Of a stretch of DNA of 21,707 nucleotides, positions 1-9,900 are shown in pieces. Source of the DNA: UBA4661 sp002405405 (GTDB lineage Bacteria; Bacteroidota; Ignavibacteria; Kapaibacteriales; UBA4661). The DNA lies in contig DAIUAL010000030.1 in NCBI GenBank assembly GCA_036847245.1, positions 1-21,707 of the forward strand, read 5' to 3'. Under the pieces are notes generated by a model. The model had not been told where the DNA came from, ran no database searches, and saw only the letters and a program-made list of their open reading frames with translations. Every line of letters starts with the position of its first letter. Positions within the stretch are counted from its first letter, which is position 1. A program made the translations under genes and the position numbers.

Positions 1-64
1 AAGGACGCCATGTAACATTTCGTCGATACAGGCGAGCAGGGTGATAAAAAGAACAGTGTAAAAC

Positions 65-113
65 AAAGCATGGCAGTTGGAGAGTACATCGCTCTATCCA
101 TCTGCCATGCTTT
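65..113. terminator. Bidirectional intrinsic terminator
   Basis: A perfect 12-bp stem (AAAGCATGGCAG at 65-76 with CTGCCATGCTTT at 102-113) encloses a 25-nt loop that can fold further (AGAG 81-84 with CTCT 92-95). T-rich sequence follows on the plus strand (T run 111-116), and the minus strand is also T-rich beyond the stem (bases 59-67). It lies 35 bases past the stop of the minus-strand CHRD gene. It could also terminate an unseen plus-strand gene: a plus-strand frame without stops from base 2 ends with TAA at 59-61, just before the stem. That frame has only 19 codons, too short to identify. Confidence 0.8.
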
Positions 114-147
114 TTTGTTGTGTATATCTGTAGCGTACTCTTGCGTT

Positions 148-1233
148 CTATCGTTGAATGACGAGGGGAATTGACTTCATCATCGTGCTACTACTCATGC
201 GGACAAAGTACATGCCCGGTGCTATATTCGGTGTCGTGATCGTGATACGACAATCGCCATGCATCATGGTTTCAGGAGCAATGACTGCCATGCGCTGACC
301 GAGAAGATTCACTACCTCAATCGTCATCAAGGTTGGTTGACGAAGTGTGAAGGAAAGTTGCGCTTGATCAGAAGCAGGATTCGGAGAAAGTTCGGCTGTT
401 GCCAGTAAACTTGCGGGGAAATCACGTACACTGGTCAATACGGTTGCAATTGGCTCTACTTGCCCACGGATCTCACCCGCAGGATTGCGTTGTGTGTGAA
501 TGTTCACATAGATGCTATTAGCACGGAGTGTGTCAAGATCACTTTGGTTCATTGTCCATGTGCCATTCAGAGTGCTATCAGTGAATGTAATACCTTGTGC
601 TACACCGCCGTTCACACCACGTCTGCCACGATGAAAATGCGACACAGTGATAGGTACCGGCATTGCAGCAAGAGTAATGCTATAGGATGCAACAGTGCCA
701 TTAAGGATAAAGAACCCTGTTCCACGACCGGTAAGGAGTGATAAGGGAACTTGGTCGGGTGAAATATCTATGACATATGGAACAGAACCGGTTGTAGTTT
801 GGAGAAGTTGTCCACGAATTTCACCCGCAGGTGAAGTCGAAGAATGGATGTTGAAATACGTGTTACCGGCAAGCAAAGCATCAGCTTGTGCAGAGGTAAT
901 GCCCGTCCATGTGCCGCGTATTGTGTTCGTCGTTGTTGGTATTGTAAAGCCATGAAGAACACCACCATTCGAACCTGTTGCTCCTTGATGGATATGCGAT
1001 ACTGTGTAGGTACCTTGCAAGCGAGCATAGGTGAGTTGATAGGTAAGTCGTGTGCGGTCAGCACTCAACACTGCCCAAGCTGTACCAAGGGATGCAGTGG
1101 TAACAGCAGGAACTTCCTGCGCACCGCTCAGATTGGCATAGAAAAATGTTTGCGCATGGAGAGAATAGCTTGATACTCCAATCATCGCTCCAACGATGAG
1201 AAGAAGCATACGAACGTGTAGGTCTCGTTTCAT
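148..1233 (-). CDS. Secreted protein with two CHRD domains and T9SS sorting domain
   Basis: A 361-residue exported protein. Residues 1-28 form a signal peptide (MKRD start, hydrophobic core, cleavage near LHAQ). Two tandem CHRD domains follow at about 30-144 and 153-260. Each has an HxH-x-G motif (HIHQG, HFHRG) and a closing NIH-x5-PAGEIRGQ motif. Residues 281-361 match a type IX secretion type A sorting domain (LSPNPASD start, VVNLLGQRM, IAPGMYFVRM), so the protein is probably passed across the outer membrane and anchored or released. CHRD domains were first described in chordin; their bacterial role is poorly known, so no substrate is proposed. The open frame extends to 1335, but the Met at 1233 directly precedes a good signal peptide and has AAGGACAC upstream, so it was chosen. 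The gene follows coaE by 105 bp on the same strand. Family assignment is firm; function is unknown. Confidence 0.88.
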   Translation of the reverse strand: MKRDLHVRMLLLIVGAMIGVSSYSLHAQTFFYANLSGAQEVPAVTTASLGTAWAVLSADRTRLTYQLTYARLQGTYTVSHIHQGATGSNGGVLHGFTIPTTTNTIRGTWTGITSAQADALLAGNTYFNIHSSTSPAGEIRGQLLQTTTGSVPYVIDISPDQVPLSLLTGRGTGFFILNGTVASYSITLAAMPVPITVSHFHRGRRGVNGGVAQGITFTDSTLNGTWTMNQSDLDTLRANSIYVNIHTQRNPAGEIRGQVEPIATVLTSVRDFPASLLATAELSPNPASDQAQLSFTLRQPTLMTIEVVNLLGQRMAVIAPETMMHGDCRITITTPNIAPGMYFVRMSSSTMMKSIPLVIQR

Positions 1234-1338
1234 AAAGGTGTCCTTGAAAAAAGAAAAGGGTGAAAAAAACGGGGCAAAAACAAGAAGAGGGTGATTACGG
1301 CATGGCATAGAAAGAATGCGGATGAAACTTACCATTTT

Positions 1339-1989
1339 TTATTGAATACCTGCAAGCATCTCCTGAACTTGATGGTGTAGTCTTTCGAGAGAGGCACTAT
1401 TATCAATCACCATGCTTGAACGAGATTGTTTTTCTTCGTCAGGTAATTGTTGTGCAATGCGCAAGGTGATATCATCATCTGCCATGCCTCGCAGACGTAA
1501 GCGTTCATACCGGAGAGGAAGTGGCGCAGTGACGGTGACAATGGAGTCATAGCATGTATACAATCCTGTTTCAAATAGCAAGGCACTTTCATTGAAGATG
1601 AGCGTTTGACCACGATGATACTGCTCTATAGCACGACGATACATCTCCCGAATCACACGTGGATGTGTAATGCCATTAATGCGCTCGCGATACTCTTGTG
1701 CTCGATCATGATTGCCGAAAATAAGTCGAGCAATTGCAGGGCGGTGGTAGGTACCATCATCCTGAAAAATATCATTACCAAAAGCAGAACGCAACTCTGC
1801 ACGAACATCGTCTTGCTCCATGATGTCTTTGGCTATATCATCGGAGGACATGACGACATACCCCATACTACGTAAGATGTCGCTCACGGCGGACTTTCCT
1901 GTACCGATGCCGCCGGTAATTCCCACAAGACGTAATGATGTCGGTTTGGTTGTTTTGAGTTCGGCACAGAGCGTTGTATTTGTGTGCAT
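1339..1989 (-). CDS. coaE: Dephospho-CoA kinase
   Basis: A 216-residue cytoplasmic enzyme that should phosphorylate the 3'-hydroxyl of dephospho-CoA using ATP, the last step of coenzyme A synthesis. The Walker A loop GGIGTGKS is at residues 26-33. Further family hallmarks are the SSDDIAKDI segment near 48-56 (usually DADxIA), ITHPRV near 106-111, the ALLFETG stretch and the QQLPDEEK lid-region motif. Length is near the family's usual 200 or so residues, with about 18 extra residues before the conserved LVGITGG strand; no later Met precedes the P-loop, so this start is kept. No Shine-Dalgarno is evident. It sits between the S9 peptidase upstream and the CHRD gene downstream, all on one strand. 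The hairpin at 2036-2063 separates it from the peptidase, so it may have its own promoter. Confidence 0.95.
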   Translation of the reverse strand: MHTNTTLCAELKTTKPTSLRLVGITGGIGTGKSAVSDILRSMGYVVMSSDDIAKDIMEQDDVRAELRSAFGNDIFQDDGTYHRPAIARLIFGNHDRAQEYRERINGITHPRVIREMYRRAIEQYHRGQTLIFNESALLFETGLYTCYDSIVTVTAPLPLRYERLRLRGMADDDITLRIAQQLPDEEKQSRSSMVIDNSASLERLHHQVQEMLAGIQ

Positions 1990-2035
1990 AGCAGGAAAAA
2001 AATATGGAGACAGTATATGCTTGAGTGAAAACTAC

Positions 2036-2063
2036 AAAGGGCAGAAGAAATCTCCTGCCCTTT
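2036..2063 (-). terminator. Intrinsic terminator after the S9 peptidase gene
   Basis: A perfect 9-bp stem (AAAGGGCAG at 2036-2044 with CTGCCCTTT at 2055-2063) has a 10-nt loop. It lies 25 bases beyond the stop of the minus-strand peptidase gene. Read on the minus strand it is followed by TGTAGTTTTC, a weak T tract. The stem is strong; the weak tail lowers certainty. Confidence 0.65.
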
Positions 2064-2088
2064 AAATAGTACAATGATTCATGGTGTA

Positions 2089-4509
2089 TTACTTCGTGTA
2101 TGTCGTAGCCCAGTCAAGCATTTCTGCAATGGTATGCAAAATGGATTCACGTGCGGCATAACCATGACTTTCAGCGGGTAGCATCACTAAGCGTGCTGTG
2201 CCGCCTGTACCTTGAATTGCTTGATACATGCGCTCGGATTGAATCGGGAATGTTCCTGTGTTATTATCCATTTCACCATGAATCATCAACAGCGGTTTTT
2301 TGATTTTATTGGCGAACATAAAAGGTGATACTTTCATGTACACATCGGTTGCTTCCCAAAATGAACGACGCTCGCTTTGAAAACCAAAGGGTGTGAGTGT
2401 ACGATTGTATGCACCACTGCGAGCAATACCCGCGGCGAAAAGATCACCGGTATGTGCAAGCAAATTTGCCGTCATGAAAGCACCATAGCTATGACCGGAA
2501 ACAACGACCTTCTTGCGATCAATCACACCCATCGAATCGAGTTTGTCAATCGCCGCTTTAGCATTCATCGTAATCTGTTCAACAAACGTATTATTCATGG
2601 TTTCGGGATCACCAACAATCGGCATCGTTGCATCATTCAATACCGCAAAACCTTGCGTAGCAAACCACAACGGTGAAGCACCTGACAAGCGTGTAAAAGT
2701 ATTCGGCGAGGTACGCACCTGACCTGCAGTACCTGCATCGGAGTATTCCAGCGGGTATGCCCAAATCAGCACAGGCAGTTTAGTGCCGGGTTTGTAATTG
2801 GGTGGGAGAAATAATGTGCCGGAAAGTGGTACACCATCAGCTCTGCGAAATTTGATCAACTCTTTGCTCATGGCTTGAAGTTGAGGTGCAGGATCAGTAA
2901 AGTTCGTCAGAGCCGTGCGCTTACCGGAAGAGAGTTCGAGGGTAAAGAAATTTTGTGGCGATGTTTTACTTTCACTGCGAAGCAAAGCAATAGTACGTGC
3001 CGGGACTTTTGCACCTGTTTCTGCAAAACCGACGATAGATTCGAACTTGTCGCTTGCGCAAGTGAAGAGACGTTCTTTTTTCAATGTTTGAACATTGAAT
3101 TTGTCAAGCGTTGGGAAAAATCCTTTGTCGCTTGCACCTTGACCATTGAGATAAATATTATCACCATCTTGCAGAATCACGGATGTGCCATCGGCACGAA
3201 CATCCATCATGGGTGTGCCCGGATCATTGTATGCATCTTGCGCGCTCAGGTCGAACATAGTCTTCATGTTTTGAGGAGCATTCATATCCATCATATAGGT
3301 TGTGCGCCAACGACGATCGCGGTCAAACTCCGTAATCATACACATATCTTTTTGTGCCATCCATGCCATGCCTTGCACACGGTGTTTCATGTTGGTAACA
3401 AATTGCGGTTGCGCGGTAAATGGGGCGGAAAGTTTCATAACTTTATCGCGGAAAGGTACTTTTGCAATAGGATCACCGCCATCGAGTGCTTCGAGCCATA
3501 CGAGTGTGGCAGGATAGAGTTGCTGCCAGCGGATATTGCGAACACCTGTCAGCACACCTTGTCGCGGAATATTGTCCGAAACGCCAAATTGCGCCATGGC
3601 TTTTACGAGTTTGCCACTGCGATCAAGAATATCAATACTCCGTGCAAAAAGCGATGCAGGAACACGATATGAAAAAGGACGTGTCAGGCGTGTGACGAGG
3701 ATAAATTGTTCGTCGGGCGATTGCTCTACGGCATCGAACAGAGCAGGTTCTCCGATGTATTGCACGCCAAGTGTTTTCACATCGACACGAGCAAGTTGCG
3801 ACATAGCATAGTACTCAAAGAGTCGCTCATCGGTAGGATTTTTCAGCATGTCTTGATAGGTAACATTCGCGGCAACTTTGCCTGAAGTTTGTTCGATGGC
3901 AGGTCCTGTGGGTATCGAGGAAACGACCGGAGCAGCACCACGCGAGGGTGCAATGGCATTGACAAGCAGAGCATTGTTATCTCCTGACCATTCCAAGGTA
4001 AAGCCGAGGATATTGTTGATACGCAGATTCGGCACTGCACGGGCAGATCCTGTCCGTGCATTGGCAATCCACAATTCAACACCATTACTGACATCAACAG
4101 TGAAAGCAATCCATTCAGCATTGTTCGACCAACGAACGAATTGGATATTTGCTCCTGCAGGCGTTTGGATCGGTACCATTGTACCGTCCATAAATTGCAC
4201 TTTGAGTCCGGTGCGTTCACTCAAACGTTGAGGCGCAGTCAGTGCAGGATCAATGCGTAAGCCACCCAAACGCAAAATCGGTCGGGAAACGAGAGCAATC
4301 GAGGGATGTAATTTGTATGATACATGCACAAGAGCATTGCCGCGCGGGCTGGGAATAATCTGTGGAGTTGGTTCAGCATCCAGCATCTTGACAATATCTG
4401 CCGGTGGCAATTTGTAGCCATTATTTTGTGCTGAAAGTACAGACACGGCACACCAAAGCAAACACAGTGCCATAGATGATCTGCGAAGAAAAGAGAAGTA
4501 TGAGGGCAT
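2089..4509 (-). CDS. Periplasmic S9 family peptidase (S9D glutamyl-endopeptidase-like)
   Basis: An 806-residue serine peptidase of the prolyl oligopeptidase family. Residues 1-28 look like a signal peptide (RR then a hydrophobic core, ending LSAQ), placing the enzyme in the periplasm. A long beta-rich N-terminal part (about 40-560), probably a beta-propeller, precedes a C-terminal alpha/beta hydrolase. Its triad is visible: Ser674 in SGHSYGAF, Asp748 in HGEMDNN and His782 in AESHGYAARES. The stretch AYNRTLTPFGFQ and the ending around SHGYAARES closely resemble the chloroplast glutamyl endopeptidases (S9D), so cleavage after acidic residues is likely but inferred. The frame is open to 4662, but those residues read as shadow sequence; Met at 4509 was chosen because it begins the signal peptide (Met at 4473 is an alternative). 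It is divergent from feoAB and followed by a hairpin terminator. Confidence 0.9.
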   Translation of the reverse strand: MPSYFSFLRRSSMALCLLWCAVSVLSAQNNGYKLPPADIVKMLDAEPTPQIIPSPRGNALVHVSYKLHPSIALVSRPILRLGGLRIDPALTAPQRLSERTGLKVQFMDGTMVPIQTPAGANIQFVRWSNNAEWIAFTVDVSNGVELWIANARTGSARAVPNLRINNILGFTLEWSGDNNALLVNAIAPSRGAAPVVSSIPTGPAIEQTSGKVAANVTYQDMLKNPTDERLFEYYAMSQLARVDVKTLGVQYIGEPALFDAVEQSPDEQFILVTRLTRPFSYRVPASLFARSIDILDRSGKLVKAMAQFGVSDNIPRQGVLTGVRNIRWQQLYPATLVWLEALDGGDPIAKVPFRDKVMKLSAPFTAQPQFVTNMKHRVQGMAWMAQKDMCMITEFDRDRRWRTTYMMDMNAPQNMKTMFDLSAQDAYNDPGTPMMDVRADGTSVILQDGDNIYLNGQGASDKGFFPTLDKFNVQTLKKERLFTCASDKFESIVGFAETGAKVPARTIALLRSESKTSPQNFFTLELSSGKRTALTNFTDPAPQLQAMSKELIKFRRADGVPLSGTLFLPPNYKPGTKLPVLIWAYPLEYSDAGTAGQVRTSPNTFTRLSGASPLWFATQGFAVLNDATMPIVGDPETMNNTFVEQITMNAKAAIDKLDSMGVIDRKKVVVSGHSYGAFMTANLLAHTGDLFAAGIARSGAYNRTLTPFGFQSERRSFWEATDVYMKVSPFMFANKIKKPLLMIHGEMDNNTGTFPIQSERMYQAIQGTGGTARLVMLPAESHGYAARESILHTIAEMLDWATTYTK

Positions 4510-4711
4510 ACGCACAGACAAGAAATGAAGGAAAAGGAAGTGAATTGAAAACAGATGATGAAAATAAGGAAAAACAACAGACATGGTTGTTTTTGTACGC
4601 ATCTCTGTCTTTTTGCTTGTCCTACAACAATGGTACAATTGCACAGGGCAATCACCTTGCATTATCGCTTCAGCTATTCTTTATCACAAACTCCTTGATC
4701 CTTATTTGGAT

Positions 4712-4730
4712 TTTGTCTAATTTAGAAAAG
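4712..4730. promoter_or_regulatory. Candidate operator dyad upstream of feoAB
   Basis: The 302-bp gap between the divergent S9 peptidase and feoA (4510-4811) is AT-rich and contains no convincing gene. Its most regular element is a perfect 5-1-5 palindrome TCTAA-T-TTAGA at 4716-4726. Extended with one mismatch per arm, it gives TTnTCTAATTTAGAnAA, about 85 bases before feoA. Iron uptake genes are commonly controlled by Fur or DtxR-family repressors acting on such dyads. The match to either consensus is poor, so this is only a candidate. Confidence 0.25.
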
Positions 4731-4811
4731 TATCGTTCAATACACTGCTTTTCGACATGTTCTATCGAACGCATACGTATGCAATTTTTCGTTTCGTTTT
4801 TTCGAAGCACT

Positions 4812-5030
4812 ATGAAGAAACTTGAAGAAGGCAACAACGCACGAATTAAGTGCTACTGCGAGCATAACAGTTTTACAGAACGGTTACGCGAATTGGGTAT
4901 GACCGAGGGAACAACGTTTACTGTTGTGCGTAAAGCACCTTTCAATGGTCCTCTGCACATCAAATGTGGCTCCTGCCATTTGATGCTTCGCCCAGAAGAA
5001 ACTCAATTCATCGACATTGAAATTGTGTGA
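4812..5030 (+). CDS. feoA: FeoA-type ferrous iron transport accessory protein, Cys-containing
   Basis: A 72-residue cytoplasmic SH3-like protein that assists FeoB. It shows the FeoA core: RLRELGMTEGT near residues 24-34, VVRKAPFNGPLHI at 38-50 and a final LRPEETQFIDIEIV strand. It overlaps feoB by 4 bases (GTGTGA; feoB starts at the GTG), so translation is probably coupled. Unusual for FeoA are four cysteines, CYC at 14-16 and CGSCH at 52-56. The second replaces the common VRGYRLSLR-like segment and could bind a metal or Fe-S cluster (inference). The frame is open upstream to 4476, but only the Met at 4812 gives a normal-length FeoA. No strong Shine-Dalgarno is present. Confidence 0.88.
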   Translation: MKKLEEGNNARIKCYCEHNSFTERLRELGMTEGTTFTVVRKAPFNGPLHIKCGSCHLMLRPEETQFIDIEIV

Positions 5031-6925
5031 GCACTTCAACTGAATTTCCTTCTCCCTCTGTTGCTTTTGTTGGTAATCCAAACTGCGGTAAGTCCACCAT
5101 TTTTAATGCCTTAACCGGATTACGACAAAAAGTTGCCAATTTCCCCGGTGTCACGGTTGAGCCGGCAACTGCCACGCTTTCATTCTCCAAATCACTATCA
5201 AGCACATCTGCATCGAGTAGCACCTATACGGTCGTCGATTTACCGGGATTATACAGTCTTTCCCCAAAAACACCTGATGAAGAATTATCTGTTCGCGTTG
5301 TACGGGGTGAGCATGAGCATTATCCTCAGCCCTCAGCACTTGTGTATGTTATGGAAGCTACTTCCCTTGAAAAGGGATTGTTTTTCTATTCACAAATTGC
5401 TGAACTCGGCATTCCATTGGTGGTGGTGGTGACCATGATTGACACTGTCAAAGCGAATGGCGGTGTCTTTGATGATATCGCTTTGGAACATGCTCTTGGC
5501 GTACCGGTGATTAGCATTGTCGGGCATAAAGGCATTGGCTTAGAGGAGCTGCGCCATGCTCTTGCCGAACAGGCATTTCAAATACCAACACCTCTTGTAG
5601 GGAGCAATGCTACGATCGAAGAGCGTTATGCAGCTGCCCGCACAACAACGCTCGATGTCGTTAAAATGACAACCGATGACGTTCTGACAAGAAAAATTGA
5701 CAAAGTTGTGCTCCACCCGGTGTGGGGACCTATGATTTTTGTCATGGTCATGGTCATTTTCTTTCAAGCCATCTTTGCTTGGGCAGAGCCGGCGAAAGAA
5801 TTGATTGAGGGTGCCATTGGTTATTTGCAAGCATGGGTCGTGCAAATATTGCCCGATGGTATTGTTCAAGATTTTGTTTCTAAAGGAATCATTGCCGGTG
5901 TCGGTGCTGTAGTTGTTTTTCTGCCGCAAATAGTTTTACTGACACTGATGATCTCTGTCCTTGAAGATTTCGGGTATTTGTCGAGAGCGGCATTTTTAGT
6001 AGATCGTCTCATGGGAGTGTTCGGTTTACAAGGACGTTCATTTATTCCCATTCTTGGTTCTTTTGCTTGTGCAATCCCCGGCATCATGTCGGCGCGGATT
6101 ATTCCCTCGGAAAAAGATCGTATGGCAACGATTATGGTTGCACACCTGATGACGTGTTCAGCTCGTTTGCCGGTCTATGTCTTGCTTATTAGTGTGTTTG
6201 TACCGAGCACTACGGTGTTGGGTGTGATGAATTTACAAGCTGTTGTTTTGATGGGGCTATATTTTGTTGCGGGCTTGTCAGGTTTGATTATTGCAAAAAT
6301 TTTTAAGTCCACCATGTTTGCCGGATCGAAATTGCCTTTCTTGATGGAGTTGCCTCCGTATCGTTTTCCTACATGGCGAACCCAATGGATAACGCTGTGG
6401 CACCGAAGTAAGTCATTCTTGACATCGGCGGGGACAATTATTCTTTTTCTCTCGGTAGTGTTGTGGTGCTTGTCGGCATTTCCGCGTGTGCAGGTGCCGG
6501 AAGGTATGACGGGCGTACAGGCAGAACAATTCCAATTAGAGCATTCGATACTTGGCACTATCGGCAAAACAATTCAACCGGTATTTGCCCCATTGGGATT
6601 TGATTGGAAAATCACCGTAGGTGTTCTCAGCAGTTTTGCCGCACGCGAAGTCTTTGTTGCCGTGATGGCTCAAGTCTATTCAGTTGATGTATCCGGTGGT
6701 GAAGATACACTTAAAGCAGTCTTGCAACAGTCGATTACTCTTCCGATTGCACTGAGTGTCATTGCCTTTTATGTCTATGCCTTGCAGTGTATTTCCACTA
6801 TCGCTATCATGAAGCGCGAGACCGGCTCGTGGAAATATCCCGCGCTTGCTTTTGCGTATACCTTAGTGCTTGCCTATGGTGCATCGTGGCTGACATTCAC
6901 GATAGCCCAGATGTTTTTGCATTAG
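5027..6925 (+). CDS. feoB: Ferrous iron transporter FeoB
   Basis: A 632-residue inner-membrane Fe(II) transporter with an N-terminal GTPase. G1 is GNPNCGKST (16-24), the G2 region contains VTVEP (42-46), G3 is DLPG (71-74) and G5 is probably SIVGHKGIG (163-171). The G4 position reads TMID (136-139) instead of the usual NxxD. The membrane part begins near residue 232 and contains the two gate regions, with the hallmark segments LEDFGYLSRAAFLVDRLM, SFACAIPGIMSAR and MTCSARLPVYVLL. It is somewhat shorter than E. coli FeoB (about 770 residues), mainly in linker and C-terminus; no FeoC follows. The start is GTG, overlapping the feoA stop. It converges on the RND pump gene with only 15 bases between the stop codons. 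Confidence 0.96.
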   Translation: MSTSTEFPSPSVAFVGNPNCGKSTIFNALTGLRQKVANFPGVTVEPATATLSFSKSLSSTSASSSTYTVVDLPGLYSLSPKTPDEELSVRVVRGEHEHYPQPSALVYVMEATSLEKGLFFYSQIAELGIPLVVVVTMIDTVKANGGVFDDIALEHALGVPVISIVGHKGIGLEELRHALAEQAFQIPTPLVGSNATIEERYAAARTTTLDVVKMTTDDVLTRKIDKVVLHPVWGPMIFVMVMVIFFQAIFAWAEPAKELIEGAIGYLQAWVVQILPDGIVQDFVSKGIIAGVGAVVVFLPQIVLLTLMISVLEDFGYLSRAAFLVDRLMGVFGLQGRSFIPILGSFACAIPGIMSARIIPSEKDRMATIMVAHLMTCSARLPVYVLLISVFVPSTTVLGVMNLQAVVLMGLYFVAGLSGLIIAKIFKSTMFAGSKLPFLMELPPYRFPTWRTQWITLWHRSKSFLTSAGTIILFLSVVLWCLSAFPRVQVPEGMTGVQAEQFQLEHSILGTIGKTIQPVFAPLGFDWKITVGVLSSFAAREVFVAVMAQVYSVDVSGGEDTLKAVLQQSITLPIALSVIAFYVYALQCISTIAIMKRETGSWKYPALAFAYTLVLAYGASWLTFTIAQMFLH

Positions 6926-6940
6926 CGATTGTTTTTCCTA

Positions 6941-9900
6941 TTACGCTGTTTTTTGTCGAATATGAGCGAAGAGATTCAGTGCGCGAGAACGAAGATTCTC
7001 TACTATTGCGTACACAGCAGGTACCAGCACTAATGTGAGAATCATCGAGCTTGTCAAGCCACCGATCAGTACCCACGCCAAACTGTTTTTCCATTCTGCT
7101 CCGGCACCACTTGCAAGTGCAATGGGCAACATTCCCACGACCATCGCAACAGTTGTCATGACAATCGGGCGTAAACGTGAGCGACCTGCTTCGATAAGAG
7201 CGGCAAGGGTGTCCATACCAAATTCAACACGGTTTTGGTTGGTACGGTCAACTAAAAGAATTGCATTTTTTGTTACCAAACCCACAAGCATAATCATACC
7301 GAGAACTGAAAAAAGATTCAAGGTCTGGTGTGCAAGTGCCAGAGCAACCAAAGCACCGACAATCGCTACGGGTACGGAAAACAATACCACAAAAGGATAG
7401 ACCCACGAATTATAGAGTGCCACCATAATGAGATAGACAAAAAGAATTGCCGCGCCGAGTGCAATGCCGAGTTTGAGAAAAGAATCTTCCATCATTTCAA
7501 CATCGCCCTCAAAGCCAATACGTGTACCGGCAGGAAATTGTGTTGCGGAAATTTTTTCTTGAATTTCTCTGCTGACTTCACCGACCGAGCGATTTTCGAT
7601 TTGCGCATACAGCGTTGCTGAATTATTGCGGTTTTTGCGATCTAATTTGGCAGGTGCAAGGGCTTCATGAAAACGGATGAATTGTCGTAATTCAATATTC
7701 TGCCCTTGTGCATTTGGTACAGTCAGTAAGCCGAGTGCTTCTGTACGTGAGCGTGTGGGGGCAGACATTTGCATTCGCAAAGGAAATTCCTTGATGCCTT
7801 GCGTTGTCATCATGCGGAGTTTGGTTTCGTCATCACCTGTCAGGGCTATGCGTAATGTTGTTGCTGCAATATCAGGCTGTACGCCAAGTGCCGCCATCAT
7901 GCTGTGGTCAATATCCGCACGAACTTCCGAGCGACTGTTACCAGTCGTCAAGCGAATATCCTGTGTCCCTTGAACAGATTCGACCAACATACGGAGTTGT
8001 TGTATAGCGTACTGGACTGAGTCTCGGTTTGCACCGGATACCGTCAAGATAATCGGAGCATCGTTGGCAGTGCCAAGCAGACCGATTGCCGCTACGCGTA
8101 CTTTGATATCAGGAATCGCCTGAATATGTGCTTTCACGCGGCGGATAAAATCCGTTGATGTACTATGCCGTTGCTTCTTCGGCACAAGAGAAAGTGTCAT
8201 TTCCGCACCATTGCGTTCGCCGGCGGAAAATGCATCGGGTGGTGCGCCGACATTGACGAACATTTTTGCAAGATCAGAAGCAATGACGGGATCACGCCGC
8301 AAAGATTCTTCGATGGCAAGAAGGGTCTCATTGGTGCGGTCGAGCGGAGTACCAGAAGGTAATTCTACAAAAACAGATAATTCACTTCGGTCGGACGAAG
8401 ACACAAATTCACCGCCAACATAACCTGCAACAACCAATCCAAGCGAACCAACAACGCATAACAGAGCGATAGTTAATGTCATAAAACGATGCCGTAAACT
8501 CAAGCCCAATACCCGCTCATAGACGCGAATAACAGCTGAAAAAGCACGCTCAAACATGAGAGCAAATTTGCCGAAGAATGTTTGTTGCTGAGTGCTGTCG
8601 TGAGTATCGTGGTACACAGCAAAACGGCTTGCTAACATCGGAGTTAAGGTGAACGATACCAATAAACTTGTTAGTGTCGAAATAACCATAACGAGTGCGA
8701 ACTCGCGGAGAATACTGCCCACCATGCCGGGAACAATCGCAATCGGTACAAACACGACGACATCGACAAGCGTAATCGAAAGAGCAGAAAACCCAATTTC
8801 ATTGCGTCCGTCTAAGGCGGCTTGAACTTTAGATTTTTTCATTGCCAAATGGCGATGGATATTTTCAAGAACAACGATCGAATCATCAACGAGAATACCA
8901 ATGACAAGCGACATTGCTAAGAGAGTCATAAGATTCAGTGAAAAACCCATTGCCCACATACCAATGTAGGTTACGGCAAGCGAGGTTGGAATAGATACCG
9001 ACACAATTAATGGATCACGCAAAGAATGAAGGAAAACCAGCATAACGAGCGCGACCAAACCAATAGCAAGAAGTAAATCGACATTCACTGCATGAGCGGC
9101 TTCGAGTGTAAATGCGGAGGCATCGGAAGCAACATCAAAATGCAAACCTGCATGAGTATATTCTTTTTCCATGCTGGACATTTCTTTACGAAGAAGTGCT
9201 GATACATTTACGGCATTGGCATCGGCTTGTTTATTGATGAGTAAGCCGATCGCTGTTGCACCATTTAAGCGATTGATGTTGGTTATATCTTTCATGCCAT
9301 CATCAATCACTGCAATATTTTTCACACGGACTGTTGCTCCATTCGGTGCACTCAGAATCGGTAGTTCCATAATGTCGGAAACTCTTGAAAACTTTCCCGC
9401 AAGACGTACGGATACGGAGCGTTCGGAGGAAAGAACAATACCAGCCGGTGTATCGGTATTAGCAGATTTAATGGCTTGAACGACCATCGCCAAGCTAAGG
9501 TTATAGGCACGCAACTTATCAGGATCGATATTCATACGAATTTCACGCTCTTCACCGCCGATGAGCTGAATTTGCCCAACGCCTTGCAGCTGAGCTAAGC
9601 GAGGTTTTATTTGATCATTCATCAAGACAAACATATCGCGAGCATCAGGTAATGTACTAGTTGCAGAAATACGCATAATGGGTAAGTCATCAAGTGAAAA
9701 GCGCAGTACAGACGGCGGCTTGACCCCTTGAGGTAATTGTGCAAGAATCTCATTCACCTTTCGTTGTGATTCTTGTACGCACACATCGCCATTAGCATGT
9801 TGCTGAAATTCAATCGAAACAAAGGACATGCCTTCGGATGACGATGAGGATACCCTTTTGATATTGTTAATTGTCGATATCGCCTCTTCGATCGGCTTCG

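Noticed and set aside
2875..3672. A 265-codon open frame on the plus strand inside the S9 peptidase gene.
   Set aside because: It is Cys/His/Ile-rich without a known fold and lies antisense to a well-supported peptidase. It is a shadow frame.
4476..4811. Long in-frame open extension upstream of feoA.
   Set aside because: It overlaps the start of the S9 gene, has no FeoA-like character, and normal FeoA length begins at 4812.
6926..6940. Possible shared terminator between the convergent feoB and RND genes.
   Set aside because: The gap is 15 bases and no stable hairpin is visible there.
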